Part shown: positions 1 through 11,210 of the stretch, in pieces
Layout of the letters: every line of letters starts with the position of its first letter
How positions within the stretch are numbered: position 1 is the stretch's first letter
NCBI GenBank assembly: GCA_029204225.1
Contig: CM055107.1
Coordinates: 26,878,572-26,942,571, forward strand
Length of the DNA stretch: 64,000 nt
Source: Diphasiastrum complanatum
Lineage: Eukaryota; Streptophyta; Lycopodiopsida; Lycopodiales; Lycopodiaceae
Reading direction: 5' to 3'
The notes under the pieces: model-generated
Told to the model about the DNA's origin: nothing
Databases searched by the model: none
The model's input: the letters and a program-made list of their open reading frames with translations, nothing else
Position numbers and translations under genes: made by a program

Positions 1-423
1 CACTAAGTTTTGTTCATGCAGGAATTGAAAGATTTCTTGAACATGTCACAAAATATGCTGCTTCAGCTAAGGCCACAAAACAAAACGCTATAAACTGTTT
101 TTTCAATCCTTCTAACTTTTCAAACACTCTGATATTAACCATTGCATTTCAATAAACAAGTTAAGCAGACCTGTATCAATGCACAAATGAACTCCAAATC
201 TCTATATTATATGCAAACAAGACAATAGTACTCCAGCTTCAAGACAACAATAAATGCTCCTTATTAATCCAATCCTACTGCCAAGAAACAAAATTAGCCA
301 TGCCATTCAAGCTAATGGTTTTAAGAATCACATAACTCTTCGTAATTACTTTTAACTTTGAAAAAGTGATAAGACGTCAAATTAACTTGAAAAGAACAGC
401 AACAGATGATTCTGAAGTTATAC
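1..423 (-). other. intron of the Nudix gene (no coding sequence seen)
   Basis: AT-rich sequence after the GTATAA donor of exon 4. I searched the minus strand for the Nudix box and for the LVVQE-like strand expected next and found neither. Confidence 0.5.
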
Positions 424-561
424 CTCCCCCTTCTTGTTTAGCACAAAAGCTCCAATCCCTACTTGATGCGATGCATTTGGGGGAAGTGTGCAGGGGCTAT
501 CAGGTATCCAATAGGTCAGCATCACATATTGTGGCTCCGCATGGTGATACGTGAAACCTGC
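424..561 (-). CDS. Nudix gene exon 4 (46 codons)
   Basis: A 138-bp exon between the acceptor TTCTTATAG and the donor GTATAA. It encodes AGFTYHHAEPQYVMLTYW... and ends ...ASHQVGIGAFVLNKKGE, the entry strand of the Nudix fold. It is phase 0 on both sides. Positions 1-423 show no further exon, so the catalytic Nudix box lies to the left of the window. Confidence 0.85.
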
Positions 562-3500
562 CTATAAGAAAAGAAAACCATGAATAAGAATTTATTGGTA
601 GTTTCCATGAGAAGTTGAAATTTCAGTTGAGTCAAATATTACAGAGAGAGAAACAAAGACGTATCAATGTCTTTTGGGTACCCAAAAGTACATAAGATAG
701 GAAAGGTACATTTCAAGCGTGTTCTTTGTGTGTAGAACACATCTCCAAACTAGAAAACTGAACTGAAACCAGTCATAAAAACTTGTCGTAAAACATTAAT
801 GATAACATGAGGTTTGTGAATCACAATGTCCCCTAAATCTATCCATCCAAAGAACATAAGGATCATCACTTGATATCTTGAGATAATGGTTGAAATACTG
901 TTGTAATAGAACTTGTGGCTGCTGTACATGTGCTAAGAGAGAGAGAGAGTAACGCATTTCACATAGTCCCCCTCGACAAAGCTAGACCAAACCTTTTGAA
1001 CCCTTTGTTTTATAGCATAACAGGTTATAAAAAAGCTGCATGAAATCTTACAATACAAAGTACAGTAAAACGAGGTAAGTTTCAAGACACTCAGCTGTTA
1101 CCTGCCTAACCCTACCCTCTAGTTGACATCATGAATCCAAAGACCCATATCAATGGCTAGAATTACCTACACACAGTAAGTCCTAGCCCATATAACTGGG
1201 ATATCCCTAAGTACCCACGGTTGAGAGGCCTAGCCTAGACAAGATTAGCTATGGACATAACACTCTTCATGGGTTTTCTCAAAAAGCAACTCTTTTGTAT
1301 TTGATTGCTCCATGTTAGGCCCTACACACTAATGGCAGTAGGAGATAGTATCATTCACTTCCACTGTCCACATAAGGGTCTTTGCTAGGTGAAAGGGGAG
1401 CTCACAAGTACAGATGCACCCCCTCATGGCAATGACTTCATTTTCCTTGTTTGTTTGCTACAATGTAATTATATACAAACCCTTGCCTTTGAGAGCCTTG
1501 GTGCTGTCTTGGAGTAAATGACTGCCCCTTTGAGATTTTTAATACCGCAAGCCATCCAAAAAACAAATGATCAAATAAGGGCTACTCAGATTAAATCAAA
1601 ATTGCAATTTGATCAAGCATTGATGGTGATTCCACGAAACATTGGTGTATACAAATTGTATGCTCAACAAATGTAAAGGAAAAAGCACTGGTTCAAGGGG
1701 GGAAAAATGTTACGTCCATGTCCTGTATATGGGATTCGGCATAATCTTAGACTTGGATACCCGATACTCTAGTGTACGAGATTATTGATTACACCTCGTT
1801 ATTCCAAATTAGGCCAAAAATGTAACTAATAACCTTGTGAGGACCCAGTCACACATCTAATGACATGTGGAGCTATTGCATGGGTTAGCATGGCTTTTGG
1901 CATGGTGTAGAGTATCAATAGTAATGAATTGCATGTATGGGAATACTATAGGCTTGCATGGGCACATGCACAAATAGAGCAACAACTATATCCTCTTGGA
2001 GAAACTCGCCGTACTCTCATTCCTATTATGTGATTTCGTTGCTAGTTCTCTCTCCCTCTACACGTGCATCCTATCCTATGGCTTGGGGGTGATGCTATTA
2101 GAGATTGATCGATAGCTTCCCATCAATTGGGTAGTTTTGCTCCAATGTTATTTCTTTGTGTGTGTCTTGTACGCAGGATCTTGAGACGCTTTTCCTTGCA
2201 GTTCTTGTTGGAATTCAATGCTCAGCCTCAAATCCATTCAATAATGAGCATTCTAAAAAACCAAAAACCAGGCTCGAATTTCTGAGCAGAGGATCAAATT
2301 TTCTAGAATTTTTCGATATCGGATCGACTCAAAAAATTCTATATTTTTCGAGTCAGTGTATATTTTTGATACTGTCGGTCTAAAATCCGACCCAACGACT
2401 GACAGTCTGCCCACTTTGTACATGCATTAACTATAATGAGGCGGTTGTAATAACTGCAACAAAAGGTAGTTGTAGTTGTAGGATATCAATCCTAAAATCT
2501 TCATTAGAAATCTTCTTGCGATTATTCGAGTTTCTGTAGCCAGCGTTATCACGCTCAACGACTATAAGCTGAAGTTATCACTTCAAGCATTGTACTCACT
2601 GTTTGATATTAATCAGAGTGCAAATTCTCAGTCTCACTACTGTAATTTTGTTTGCGCATTTGTCTGAATTCATTTTGAACCTTTTGTTGTTGTTTGTGGC
2701 GCTTCCAATTTTACACCAAGCTCGCTCACCAGCTTCCGCTCATTCCCACTGATTTCCGACATGGTATCAGAGCGGGCTGTTCAATAATCTGCACATTTGT
2801 CTGCGGATTATCAAGTCTTGTTTCTATCAAGACGTTGTTCTAGCAAGCGCGCAGCCAACAGTATCACGAAATCGTTGTTTCTACCAGCAATCTCGCTCAA
2901 CCGGAATGGATTCATCTACTAGTTCTTCTCTAATCGACAGCCTCGATGGGAGCAACTACCATCTCTGGAAGTTCAAAATGAAGGTCATACTACTAGCCAA
3001 GGAACTGTGGGACATCGTTGATGGCACAGAAGTTAAACCTGAAGGTGATGCAGTCACTATCACCAAATGGAGACTGAAAGATGGCAAGGCTTTTGCCATG
3101 ATCACTCTCAACATCAAAGACAATCAAATCAGTCACATACGTGCTGCTCAGACTGCTAAGGATGCATGGGACATCTTAGCAACCCTCTACGTGCTGCTCA
3201 GACTGCTAAGGATGCATGGGACATCTTAGCAACCCTCTACGATATCAGGGACGTCACCTCCAAAGTCCATTTGAGGAAGAAATTCTTCACCCTGAGAATG
3301 TCTGAAACAGTAAGTGTTTTGAGCCACATCAACACTTTCCAAAATCTTATGGAGCAGAAGACTGCAACTGGCTCAGTAATTGAAGATACCGATGTTGTTA
3401 TGACTATATTATCGAGCCTTCCTGAGGCGTATGAGAATTGGGTCCTAGCAATTTGGATCCAGGAGCAGATCACTCTTTCAAGAGTGATTTCATTGCTTCA

Positions 3501-4538
3501 ACAAGAGGAGGCTAGGAGAACTTCATCCTGAAGGAACAGTCAGAATCGAATTTCAGAAAGGTGAAGTGAAGTTGTTGTCCAACGTTCTTCATGTTCCAAA
3601 TCTGACCAAGAATCTGCTCTCAGTTAGCAGAATCACTGATTTAGGTCGGAGGGTAGAATTCGATACAATTGGCTGAGATTTTGACTATCTAAGCTAAACT
3701 AGCCATGCTAAGTTTTTGTATTCACCTTTTATGAAATCAAGTTCATCACTCTATTCATAGGCTTAAGAAATCCTAAATTTGGTCCAATCACGCATCCAAC
3801 CTATCCTATTTTAAGGACCCAATGATGGCCTTTTGGATGATAAGCGACCCAAATGTAATTAACGATAGAATGAATCTATAGTAAGATAGTGGGTCCAAAA
3901 GGCATTGACAAAATTTGCGGATCCAAATCCAAAATATCCATATAACTATGCCTCAACAATTTGTAAAACAAACATGCGCATGCAACTATAACCGGTAGCA
4001 AAATATACCTTTTCTGCATCATATTTTCCATTTTTAAGCCAAAATTATGTTTTACGGTGAATGTGCTGTTATTCCCTACAAGTTTAAGGCAAGTCAAAAG
4101 AAGAAGCATATGTAATGATATGTGACTATTGAAAAGCTTATATTGTAATTTTAGAATACTAACCTCAATGGCAGATGGAACAAGGTTGGCATTCTCTGTA
4201 GGTAGCTTCAACCACACTCCTTTCTTTTGCTGATAAAAAAAGGTTCAGATTCGGTGAGACTGATCATCAAAAAACATTCCTACATTATTCAACCAACAAA
4301 ACATCTAATTTTCCTATTAATATCTCAACCAACTCATTACAAGATAGCTTTCTGCATTATTCGATTTCTCTAAAATTCCTTGCTCTATAACCAAGAAATA
4401 TGCTTGGATTAGAAAAAGCATGCTTATGTGAAGGCAATGACCTTAACAGTAATCTAGATGAATGATGTCATCAATCTGATAATGTAAATTCATATGCATA
4501 GCAAAGGTCAAATCTTCTTAACTAACACGCTTAAAACT

Positions 4539-4621
<83 letters not shown>

Positions 4622-6108
4622 GTCCCAGGATGCAAATTTTGAGAAAGAATGGATGAGATAGTTGTCCCCATTGACATACAACATGCAATAAGGCAAGTTC
4701 ACAAAAAAGTGATAGCAAAAGAACCAATTCCAAAGGGGAAGGGCAGCCCTCTTTCCCCTACATTGTTTAGTATTTACATCGATAAGCTTAAGCAATCGCT
4801 TCAAGACGAGGGTGACGGTGGATCCAAGCTTTTTAATTTTGTTATTAAATTCTTGTTATATGCGAATGATGTGGTCCCTCTAGCAAATACTTTGCATAGC
4901 CTACAACAGCAACTTGATGCTCTTCGGACGTTTTCTGAATCCTTGGGCCTTTCAGCAAAGTTAAGCAAAAATTAACTTGAAGCTCACAAGGAATTTGAAA
5001 GGACAGTGTGAAACTACGTTGAAGGTGAGCGATATATCCAATAAGCGATGCATTCAATACGAGTATTGTCAAGCACGAAGAGCTAGACACCTACCTTAGA
5101 TTTCCAGTTTGCAAGAGATGAATGAAGGCGAGTAACGAAGGTGGGCACATCTTTTGGCAGACAAATTGGATCAACAATCACACCATCAAACTTGTCTGCC
5201 TTGGCCACTAGCTGCTCAACTTCGCATTGAAGAGTAGCATTTGCAGAGCCAGTTCCAATGGGCCCTTCATTCACAGTTTGTGAGACTTCATCTTTCATGA
5301 GCTCATCCTCTGGCGGTAAAGGAGCCCCGTCCAAAGAAGGCTGCTTCGCAAGAAGCATTTGACAAGTTTCACAATTTGATGCTCTTCTCTTTACAAACAG
5401 AAGACCTAAAAATATCACAACACCAGTGACAAACACATCAGACTTAATACGGCACAATTTGATTTGCATTGGAAACACCACATAAAAATTCAAAAGTTGT
5501 TCCATTGCAGCAAGCAAGAGCGATGTATCTGTACATCAACAGTGGGAGACGTGTTGTAAGGCCTTATGGAGGTGAATATTTGGTTAATCGCTGCTGAATA
5601 TAGACCTCTATCCAGTAATCTCAATACAGTGAATATTTGATTATTTGCTGCTAAAGATAGACCTCTATCCAACAAGCCCAATACACTACGAGTTCATGTA
5701 CACAACGATTCTAAAAAAACTCTCGATAAACTCCACTATTGGGAATATTTAGACTAAGTCGATGCAGGATGTTGCAGATCAATTGCCTTACGGAAGAAAT
5801 GGGAATGTAGTACATGAATTACAAGCAAAAGGAAATATTCTGTACGGGGGATGTTCTTTGAGGCTGCTCCCAGTCAGATTGTTTTGTTTCTCTTGCAATC
5901 CAGCCCCCATCCCAGTCCATCCAATCTACACTTAAACAACCCAAAATGCAATAAGAGATGAAAAGGAACTTTAACCTGGGATGATCGATGCAGAACGGTG
6001 GCTACGCACAACAACAGCAAAGCGATACCTGCATAGTATCAGCTTTTGAAGCTGCGCGAAGCAGGAGGAGGAGGAGAGAAAGCAAGCGCTTCCGATAGCT
6101 CGAAGCAT
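424..6108 (-). CDS. Nudix hydrolase gene, 5' part (four exons, runs off left edge)
   Basis: This is a host gene read from four spliced exons: 6108-6029, 5386-5095, 4229-4164 and 561-424. All introns are GT-AG and the phases agree (80 nt ending in phase 2, an acceptor that supplies one base, then phase-0 joins). The joined 192 residues carry the N-terminal domain of the plant NUDT2/NUDT8-like class: DKFDGVIVDPICLP, then KKGVWLKLPTENANLVPSAI, then GFTYHHAEPQYVMLTYWIP and ASHQVGIGAFVLNKKGE. That stretch leads into the Nudix fold. The Nudix box itself (GX5EX7REUXEEXGU) must lie beyond position 1, so substrate cannot be judged; relatives hydrolyse nucleoside-diphosphate derivatives such as ADP-ribose, NADH or CoA. 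The first 26 residues (MLRAIGSACFLSSSSCF...) are Ser/Cys-rich with Arg and no acidic residue, like an organelle transit peptide. The exact start of exon 2 is inferred from phase. Intron 3 (3.6 kb) carries retroelement debris. Confidence 0.85.
1691..2205 (+). mobile_element. Ty3-type polypurine tract and 3' LTR fragment
   Basis: A polypurine tract GGTTCAAGGGGGGAAAAA ends at 1707 and is followed by TGTTACGTCCATGTC, an LTR-like start. The same arrangement (GGTTCAAGGAAGGGAGAA then TGTTATGCCCATGTC) occurs on the minus strand at 55476, directly downstream of a Ty3-type integrase tail. The two LTR starts are clearly related, so this is a 3' end of that family. No pol coding is left upstream. The fragment seems cut at 2205 by copia LTR A. 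Confidence 0.55.
2206..2761 (+). repeat. 5' LTR of truncated copia element A
   Basis: Starts TGTTGG and ends CCGACA immediately before a tRNA-Met primer site, giving an LTR of about 556 bp. It lies in the largest Nudix intron in the antisense direction. Positions 2271-2380 hold several GACTCGAATTTTT-like motifs, resembling the array at 56.5-57.7 kb. A diverged second copy of its right half lies near 54460-54830. No 3' LTR partner is visible. Confidence 0.6.
2762..2773 (+). other. primer binding site of element A
   Basis: TGGTATCAGAGC, complementary to the 3' end of plant initiator tRNA-Met, one base after the LTR end CA. Confidence 0.8.
2906..3534 (+). pseudogene. copia gag of element A, broken by a 50-bp tandem duplication
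   Basis: Begins with ATG at 2906 (MDSSTSSSLIDSLDGSNYHL, then WKFKMK), the usual start of a plant copia Gag, and carries the WRLKDGKAFAMITLNI and KVHLRKKFFTLRM segments of the UBN2/retrotransposon-gag domain. Bases 3141-3190 are repeated exactly at 3191-3240. Fifty bases are not a multiple of three, so the frame shifts from frame 2 to frame 1; removing one copy would give one continuous frame to the stop at 3529-3531. The zinc knuckle is absent because an internal deletion joins gag to a protease remnant near 3535. Confidence 0.85.
3141..3240 (+). repeat. exact 50-bp tandem duplication
   Basis: Two identical 50-bp copies, 3141-3190 and 3191-3240, both starting GTGCTGCTCAGACTG and ending CAACCCTCTAC. 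The copies have no mismatch, so the duplication is young compared with the decay of the element. Confidence 0.97.
3535..3665 (+). pseudogene. copia protease-domain remnant of element A
   Basis: Translated, this stretch reads VRIEFQKGEVKLLSNVLHVP then NLTKNLLSVSRITDLGRRVE, the conserved second half of the copia protease region. The DSGA active site and the rest of pol are missing. Homology ends near 3665 and is followed by ordinary intron sequence to 4163. Confidence 0.75.
4164..4229 (-). CDS. Nudix gene exon 3 (22 codons)
   Basis: A 66-bp exon preceded by a T-rich acceptor (TTTTTTTATCAG) and followed by a GTTAGT donor. It encodes QKKGVWLKLPTENANLVPSA plus IE, the hallmark WLKLP segment of plant Nudix hydrolases. 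Both boundaries are phase 0. Confidence 0.85.
4541..4619. repeat. (CT)n microsatellite
   Basis: About 39 uninterrupted CT units inside Nudix intron 2, directly upstream of a LINE reverse-transcriptase scrap. Confidence 0.97.
4649..4975 (+). pseudogene. LINE-type reverse transcriptase fragment
   Basis: A 108-codon stretch with non-LTR RT motifs in order: GSPLSPTLFSIYIDKL (consensus GCPLSPTLF.IYID.L), then LLYANDVVPLA (consensus LLYADDVVLLA), then LQQQLDALRTFSESLGL. The catalytic YADD box has become YAND, so one catalytic aspartate is lost. It is truncated on both sides and lies antisense in Nudix intron 2. Confidence 0.75.
5095..5386 (-). CDS. Nudix gene exon 2
   Basis: Open from the acceptor near 5388 to the GTAGGT donor at 5094. 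The end of the exon encodes the conserved N-terminal Nudix-hydrolase segment (KFDGVIVDPICLPKDVPTF...LANWKSK), which is followed directly by KKGVW of exon 3. The first part is an acidic, low-complexity linker. Two AG acceptors two bases apart are available (exon start 5388 or 5386); only 5386 keeps frame with exon 1. The open frame continues upstream to 5517 with a hydrophobic run, but that part reads as intron. Confidence 0.75.
5571..5690. repeat. imperfect two-copy tandem repeat of about 60 bp
   Basis: Two related units, each containing TAGACCTCTATCCA and GTGAATATTTG, lie in Nudix intron 1. The copies differ at several bases. Function unknown. Confidence 0.75.
6029..6108 (-). CDS. Nudix gene exon 1 (start codon and possible transit peptide)
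   Basis: ATG lies at 6108-6106, followed by 26 codons and two extra bases, and a GTATCG donor at 6028. The encoded peptide starts MLRAIGSACF and has a run of four serines, no acidic residues and one Arg, which suggests plastid or mitochondrial targeting (inference). The upstream strand is purine-rich, as in a plant 5' UTR. The start was chosen because the phase fits exon 2. A start inside exon 2 at 5304 remains possible. Confidence 0.6.
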
Positions 6109-6520
6109 ACTCTCTCTCTTTCTCTCGCTCTCAGTTTTTATCCCTTTTTTTCCCCTTCAATTTTCCACTTTCCCTCTTGCGCCTCTTCCTTCCCACAAAT
6201 ATATGTTGAAGGGGTCAATGACCCCAATAAATAAATAAAGGTGGTATAAAGGTAAATTATGGAATTTTGTTTCGTATGTTTGAACTGAGTTACCTTGATG
6301 CAATGATCTCCATTTCTTTGCAATTATGGTTTTAGTTATTTTACTAGAATAGATCATAAAATCAAATGTAAAGAAGATTATCATTTGTAGACTATCTTTT
6401 GTAAAAGGTGACATGAGATCACACTCCAAAATCTTGAAGTTCGTAAAGCTTTTCAAAAGCCGTTCACGAGGAGGTGGGCTACTACTGCCTGTAGCAAGAT
6501 GAGCCACGAGGCGTCGAATG
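6109..6520 (-). promoter_or_regulatory. probable 5' UTR and promoter of the Nudix gene
   Basis: Immediately upstream of the exon-1 ATG the minus strand is a GA-rich run (GAGAGAAAGAGAGAG), typical of plant 5' leaders, then AT-rich sequence. No clear TATA box can be fixed. The assignment rests on position. Confidence 0.35.
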
Positions 6521-6904
6521 TAATTGCAAGGTTGTAGCCCACCGTCGAATGAACGATACCTGACATAGCAGGAGTGAGATAGACGATTAAGATCTAACTC
6601 TGTTTGTAGCCTGTGCTATGCCTCATAATCTGCGTGTTCTCAACCAATGACATAATGCCACATGTCCACTATCACTGCTCACGACTGGTACGACTCACAT
6701 AATGTCCATAAAAAATTTGAAACAACACTTTGCCCCTCGTAAAAGTCAAATTTTGTGTGTCATAACATTATTTTCAGTGTAATGTAAAATGCCAAGACAA
6801 TACTTTAGGCTTGAAGCGGTCAATGACCAAAAAATAAAGATAAAGAACCAAGCGGCCTTCTCGTAATAGTGATATTATTGGTTGTTATATATGTTTGAGA
6901 TAAA

Positions 6905-6931
6905 ATATATATACATACATACATACATATA

Positions 6932-6970
<39 letters not shown>
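6905..6970. repeat. (CATA)n and (TA)n simple repeat
   Basis: Short CATA units (6913-6928) run into about 16 TA units (6937-6969). Confidence 0.95.
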
Positions 6971-6972
<2 letters not shown>

Positions 6973-9068
6973 TTAAATAAGATTGATGATAAGTAATTAG
7001 TCATTTTAGTCCTCTCCAAAAAGTAATGTGGCTTGTTGTTGAGAATATCCTTCCAATTCCAATAAGTGGTGAGTTGGTGGGAATATACTTTCATCACCAT
7101 GTATAAATTATTGCACGAACCATAACAAACGAAAAAATATATAAATAATTATTTTATGGACACGAATGTCCTTCAAACATGCAGTAAAGAAAAGAGAAGA
7201 ACAATGCCATTGAATAAGATTAATAAAAAGTGTTCACAAGACAAATATGTAGTCTTACAACGACAACTATCGAGTTTGTGAGGATTTCTTTTTCTTCCTT
7301 GAGATATGCAACTCTAGTCCAACTCGTTTTTCCATAAAGTACATACAAGAGAAACTAAAAATTGCTTTAGAAATGTAGTAAGGGACATAGCAGTTTCTTT
7401 CCCCTTAAAATAGGAAAGCCTATATCGAACATATACAAATACACCATATAACAATTGGAGCTAGCTAAATTTATATTGTCTATTACACTCATCAGAGGGA
7501 TTATGTCATATTCAAAAAGGGCGCAATTTAAATACATTACATGATTTTATCGATACCATCAGCAACCTTTATTAATAAAATTGATTTTAAAAGAATTGAT
7601 GCGATCATTATATGTTAATGATGTAAATTTATGATGCTAGTTTAATATCAATCCAATTTCAATTCAAGTTGGTAAATTCACTTTGTAGGTAAATATCATG
7701 TTATGATCAATTGGTATCCTTAGTTAGTATATCACAATATCGTATTTGAGCTTTGTTTCATACAAATAAGTAAAATAGTTTGTTACAATACATGTGTTTG
7801 AAGACCAATGTATGTCAATTTATCTAGAATAGCTTTCATGATTATCGTCATTTGTCAATCTGAAAAATCTTAAAATATACAAAATCCTAGCCTCCTTGAA
7901 AATTTCAAGAACCAATAATTACAATTGAGTGTCTGTCATGATATAAACATCAAAATTTTCTCATTAGAAAAGGAATGTTGGGACTTCAAAAGCATTTCGA
8001 CATGTTTTAACTATAAACAAATTGAAACATGTTTGTGATGGTGAATCTTTTGGAACAAACTATATTCAACATAATATTGTGTTTTGAATTTGATTGGTCA
8101 ACATGGATGATGACTTCAAGAAGTGTATAGTAATGTCTTTAAATAAAAAAGTTGGAATGGAGTCATCAATTATAATATCACCATCAGAACAATATCCAAA
8201 TTTGATCCAAATTATATCCAAAATTATAATAGAACAATTCATATTCACCGTGATAACTTGCTTTGAAGTTTATTGGCTAACATGGATGCCGAGTTGAAGA
8301 AATGCATAGTAATGTCTTTGAGTGAACAATTCTATAATAGAATCATGAAGCATAATATCATTATTGCAACTATTTCCAAATTCGATCAGATTATAACTAA
8401 ATAGTTTTAATTTCACAATCGACATTCACAAAAGTTGGCACTTTTATCACCAAGTGAATATTCAAATTTTAACAATAACTATGCACACAATTTAGTATTC
8501 ACACTTTTATTATCCAAAGTCATGATTTGATATTCATAGTAGTCACAATATAGTTTTCATGAAATTCATGATACTTTTGGGAAAAAAATTTAATTTCAAC
8601 TAAAAAGAGCTCCCCACCTGCAACTTTGGAAAGAACACTGACAAATAACTTTGTGGAATTGATGTCTTAGATGTTTTTCCACTTAGTAATACCCATATCA
8701 ATAGTAATGCCCTTTTGTGTTGAAGAGGTAGAGGATCGCTTTTTTTGGATTTTGTTGATGCAAGTGTAGATTGCCTTAATCTCAAATTTTTTGTACTTTT
8801 CAAAAAATTATTAAGAAGTGACTGTTCAAATTTTAATTATACTTCAGACCCCATTCGATCCAATTGCCTCTGTATACATTACCAAGTATTCCATTCATGT
8901 ATCCACGACAAAGTCCCAGACCTAGTTATTTACTTGGGAACCTACTATAGATAAAGAACCTATAGATATACACAAGTATGAGACATGTTTGAAACACTCA
9001 AATTCAATGGAATAATCAACAATCTTTCATTAGTGAACTCTCGACACTATCAACTCGACACTCTTTAG
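6971..9068. other. AT-rich intergenic stretch with one imperfect 180-bp repeat
   Basis: No gene recognised on either strand. Positions 8081-8225 and 8261-8402 are diverged direct copies (shared ACATGGATG and TAGTAATGTCTTT blocks, offset 180 bp). Open stretches here are short and stop-rich in relatives of the repeat, so I do not call a gene. Confidence 0.5.
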
Positions 9069-9687
9069 TGTCGGGGAAAGATTCGTGATGGATGAGTCAA
9101 ACAATCGGATCAGAATGATCCTACTACCGCACGAAAGCATGGTCGACTAATTTCCTCTACAACAGTAGGTGAATACAAAAAAGAGCTTAATTGCGTTTAT
9201 GCGGAAGCGAAAGAGCAGAAAACCAGACAAAGCAATAAGAGAGTCAGACAGAAAACAAAATAGCAAAACATACAATTCTGAAAAAGACTCTGAACGCAAA
9301 ACCAAGACAATAATTGATTCAGATTAATGTATAGAAATACAAGTCATATTGATGATATGAGCACAAGACAATAGCGGGCGAAACCGTGTGCTCAATAAGC
9401 TAACTCCGCTTTGTAAAAGCTACGAGCTTATTACTGACAATCAGTCTGAAAGAAATAATCGATGTGTGAAAGCATCTATTGTGTCTATCTCTAATCACAT
9501 AATACATGACAGATATTGATTACAGGTACTATCTCTATATACAATTTATAGTTGTGCAGATGTATGCACAAGAATGTGGCGTGGAGCCATTGTGCCATCT
9601 GGAGTAGATCGTGGCTACTACTGTCATTGTCCAAGTAGTTGCACAGTACAATAAATGGGCATGAGAAGGCTTCGATTGTTCGGAGTC

Positions 9688-10607
9688 GAGCGTGTTGCTG
9701 CTGATAACTACTGGACTGAAGGTTTCAATGTAATCGACATTGTATACCTGAGAAAATTCTTTGGCGACAAGTCGTGCCTTTCTCCTGTTGATGCTTCCAT
9801 CTGCATTGTACTTGACTTTGAAAATCCATTCACAATCAACTATGTTTCTGCTAGCAGGTAATTCGACAACTATCCATGTCTGGTTCTTGATAAGAGATGA
9901 ATACTCTTTATCCATAGATTCTTTCCAGAGATCTGAATCTGGCTGACTGAGTGCCTCTTGGACAAACGTCGGTTCTTGAACAAGGTAGGCTGTAGACTCG
10001 TCGATATGCCGGTTAGGTGGTTTGCTTGCTCTTGAAGATCTTTTGGGTAATAGAGGAAGTTGATCATTTCCATCATACTGTAGTTGCTGAATTGCAACAT
10101 CATCATCTTCTGATTCGTCGTTGATTTGTGGTTCGTCAAAAGTAGAAGAGCTTGGACCTTCAATGGGAATAGTCGACTGAGGAACTGGGAAGTTCAATGT
10201 ATCAGATGAAACCAAAGAGTCAGCTATGTGGGCTTTGCCTTTTCCCTTGAGGTTGATAAACTGATCTTCGATGAAGATGACATTTCGGCTAGTGAATGTC
10301 TCTGACATGATGGGATAGAACAACTTGTAGGCTTGATCTGAAGTAGTGTAGCTGATGAAAATACATTTGATACTCTGGAAGTTGAGCTTCTTCCGGAGAT
10401 CATGAGGTATCTGTGCAAAAGCAGTACATCCAAAAACTTGTAGATTTGATAAAGAAGGTTTGGTATCTGTCCAAACTTCGAATGGTGTTTTGTCTGAAAG
10501 ACCTTTAGTACGACATCTGTTCTGAATATAGGTTGCTGTTGAAACCGCTTCAGCCCAGAAGGACTTTGGAAGTGTCGCATGTGATAACATGCACTTTGTC
10601 GATTCAA
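9688..10607 (-). pseudogene. copia integrase C-terminus and start of reverse transcriptase (element B)
   Basis: The frame holds the GAG-pol linker typical of copia: PKSFWAEAVSTATYIQNRC, VFGCTAFAQIPHDLRKKLNF and a long acidic spacer, then the RT entry WKESMDKEYSSLIKNQTW and DCEWIFKVKYNADGSINRRK. It breaks at YIETFSPVV and then reads into LTR sequence, so the palm domain with the YVDD box has been deleted. The open frame extends to 9535 only by chance through LTR DNA. Confidence 0.85.
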
Positions 10608-10790
10608 CTAAGGTTTTGTTCTTTCTCTCAACAAGACCATTTGACTGAGGCGAATAGGAGGTAATGTATTGTTGCTCAATGTCATTGTTAAGACAATACT
10701 TCTTGAATTCGGTGGAGATGTATTCTCCCCGTTATCTAACCTCGGTGCTTTGATTTGTTTGCCAGTTTGATTCTCAGCATGCTCTTTGAA

Positions 10791-11105
10791 TTATCTGAAT
10801 TTGATGAAAGCCTCTGATTTCTTTTTAATGAAATAAACAACTGTTCTTCTGGAGAATTTGTCAATAAAAGTGATGAAATACTTTGCATCTAGCAATGAAG
10901 GAGTTTGCATAGGTCCACATATATCTGTATGAACAACATCTAACAGACCTTTTGCTGCATGTCTATGGTTTGATCTAAGAGGAATCCTAGTCTGCTTTCC
11001 AAAGATGCAGCTATGACAGACAGGGAGATTGACCTTACCAGAAGGATTATCGAGATCAAGAACCATGGATTGTCTGGATATGTTCAAAACAGATGCATAA
11101 TTCAA
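10791..11105 (-). pseudogene. copia pre-integrase and integrase core fragment (element B)
   Basis: Shows CHSCIFGKQTRIPLRS (the zinc-binding end of the pre-integrase region) and then VVHTDICGPMQTPSLLDAKY with FITFIDKFSRRTVVYF, the first catalytic aspartate block. A frame lesion separates it from the 3' integrase piece at 10607; between them the RSNHR and GEY blocks are recognisable but broken. Confidence 0.85.
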
Positions 11106-11210
11106 GTGTCCTAAGCGATGATGTCATAATAATGCTTTATTGACTAGAACAGAGGTTTTCAAGGCTTGATTAGACTCAGAATAACAATGTGCCAATCTAT
11201 ATAAGTAACT

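Noticed and set aside
3876-4163. The minus-strand frame continuing after WLKLP as coding
   Set aside because: The Nudix similarity ends exactly at a GTTAGT donor and resumes at 561; the rest of the frame is intron.
4508-4804. Minus-strand frames with a long Arg-Glu repeat
   Set aside because: Translation of the (CT)n microsatellite.
5490-5681. A 63-codon frame with a repeated LLDRG...NQIFT peptide
   Set aside because: It is the translation of a two-copy DNA repeat in an intron, with no other support.
8066-8297. Overlapping frames on both strands near 8.1 kb
   Set aside because: They lie in a diverged two-copy DNA repeat, and the second copy does not keep the frame.
9655-10163. Small frames on both strands across element B
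   Set aside because: Shadow frames of the copia integrase/RT coding strand.
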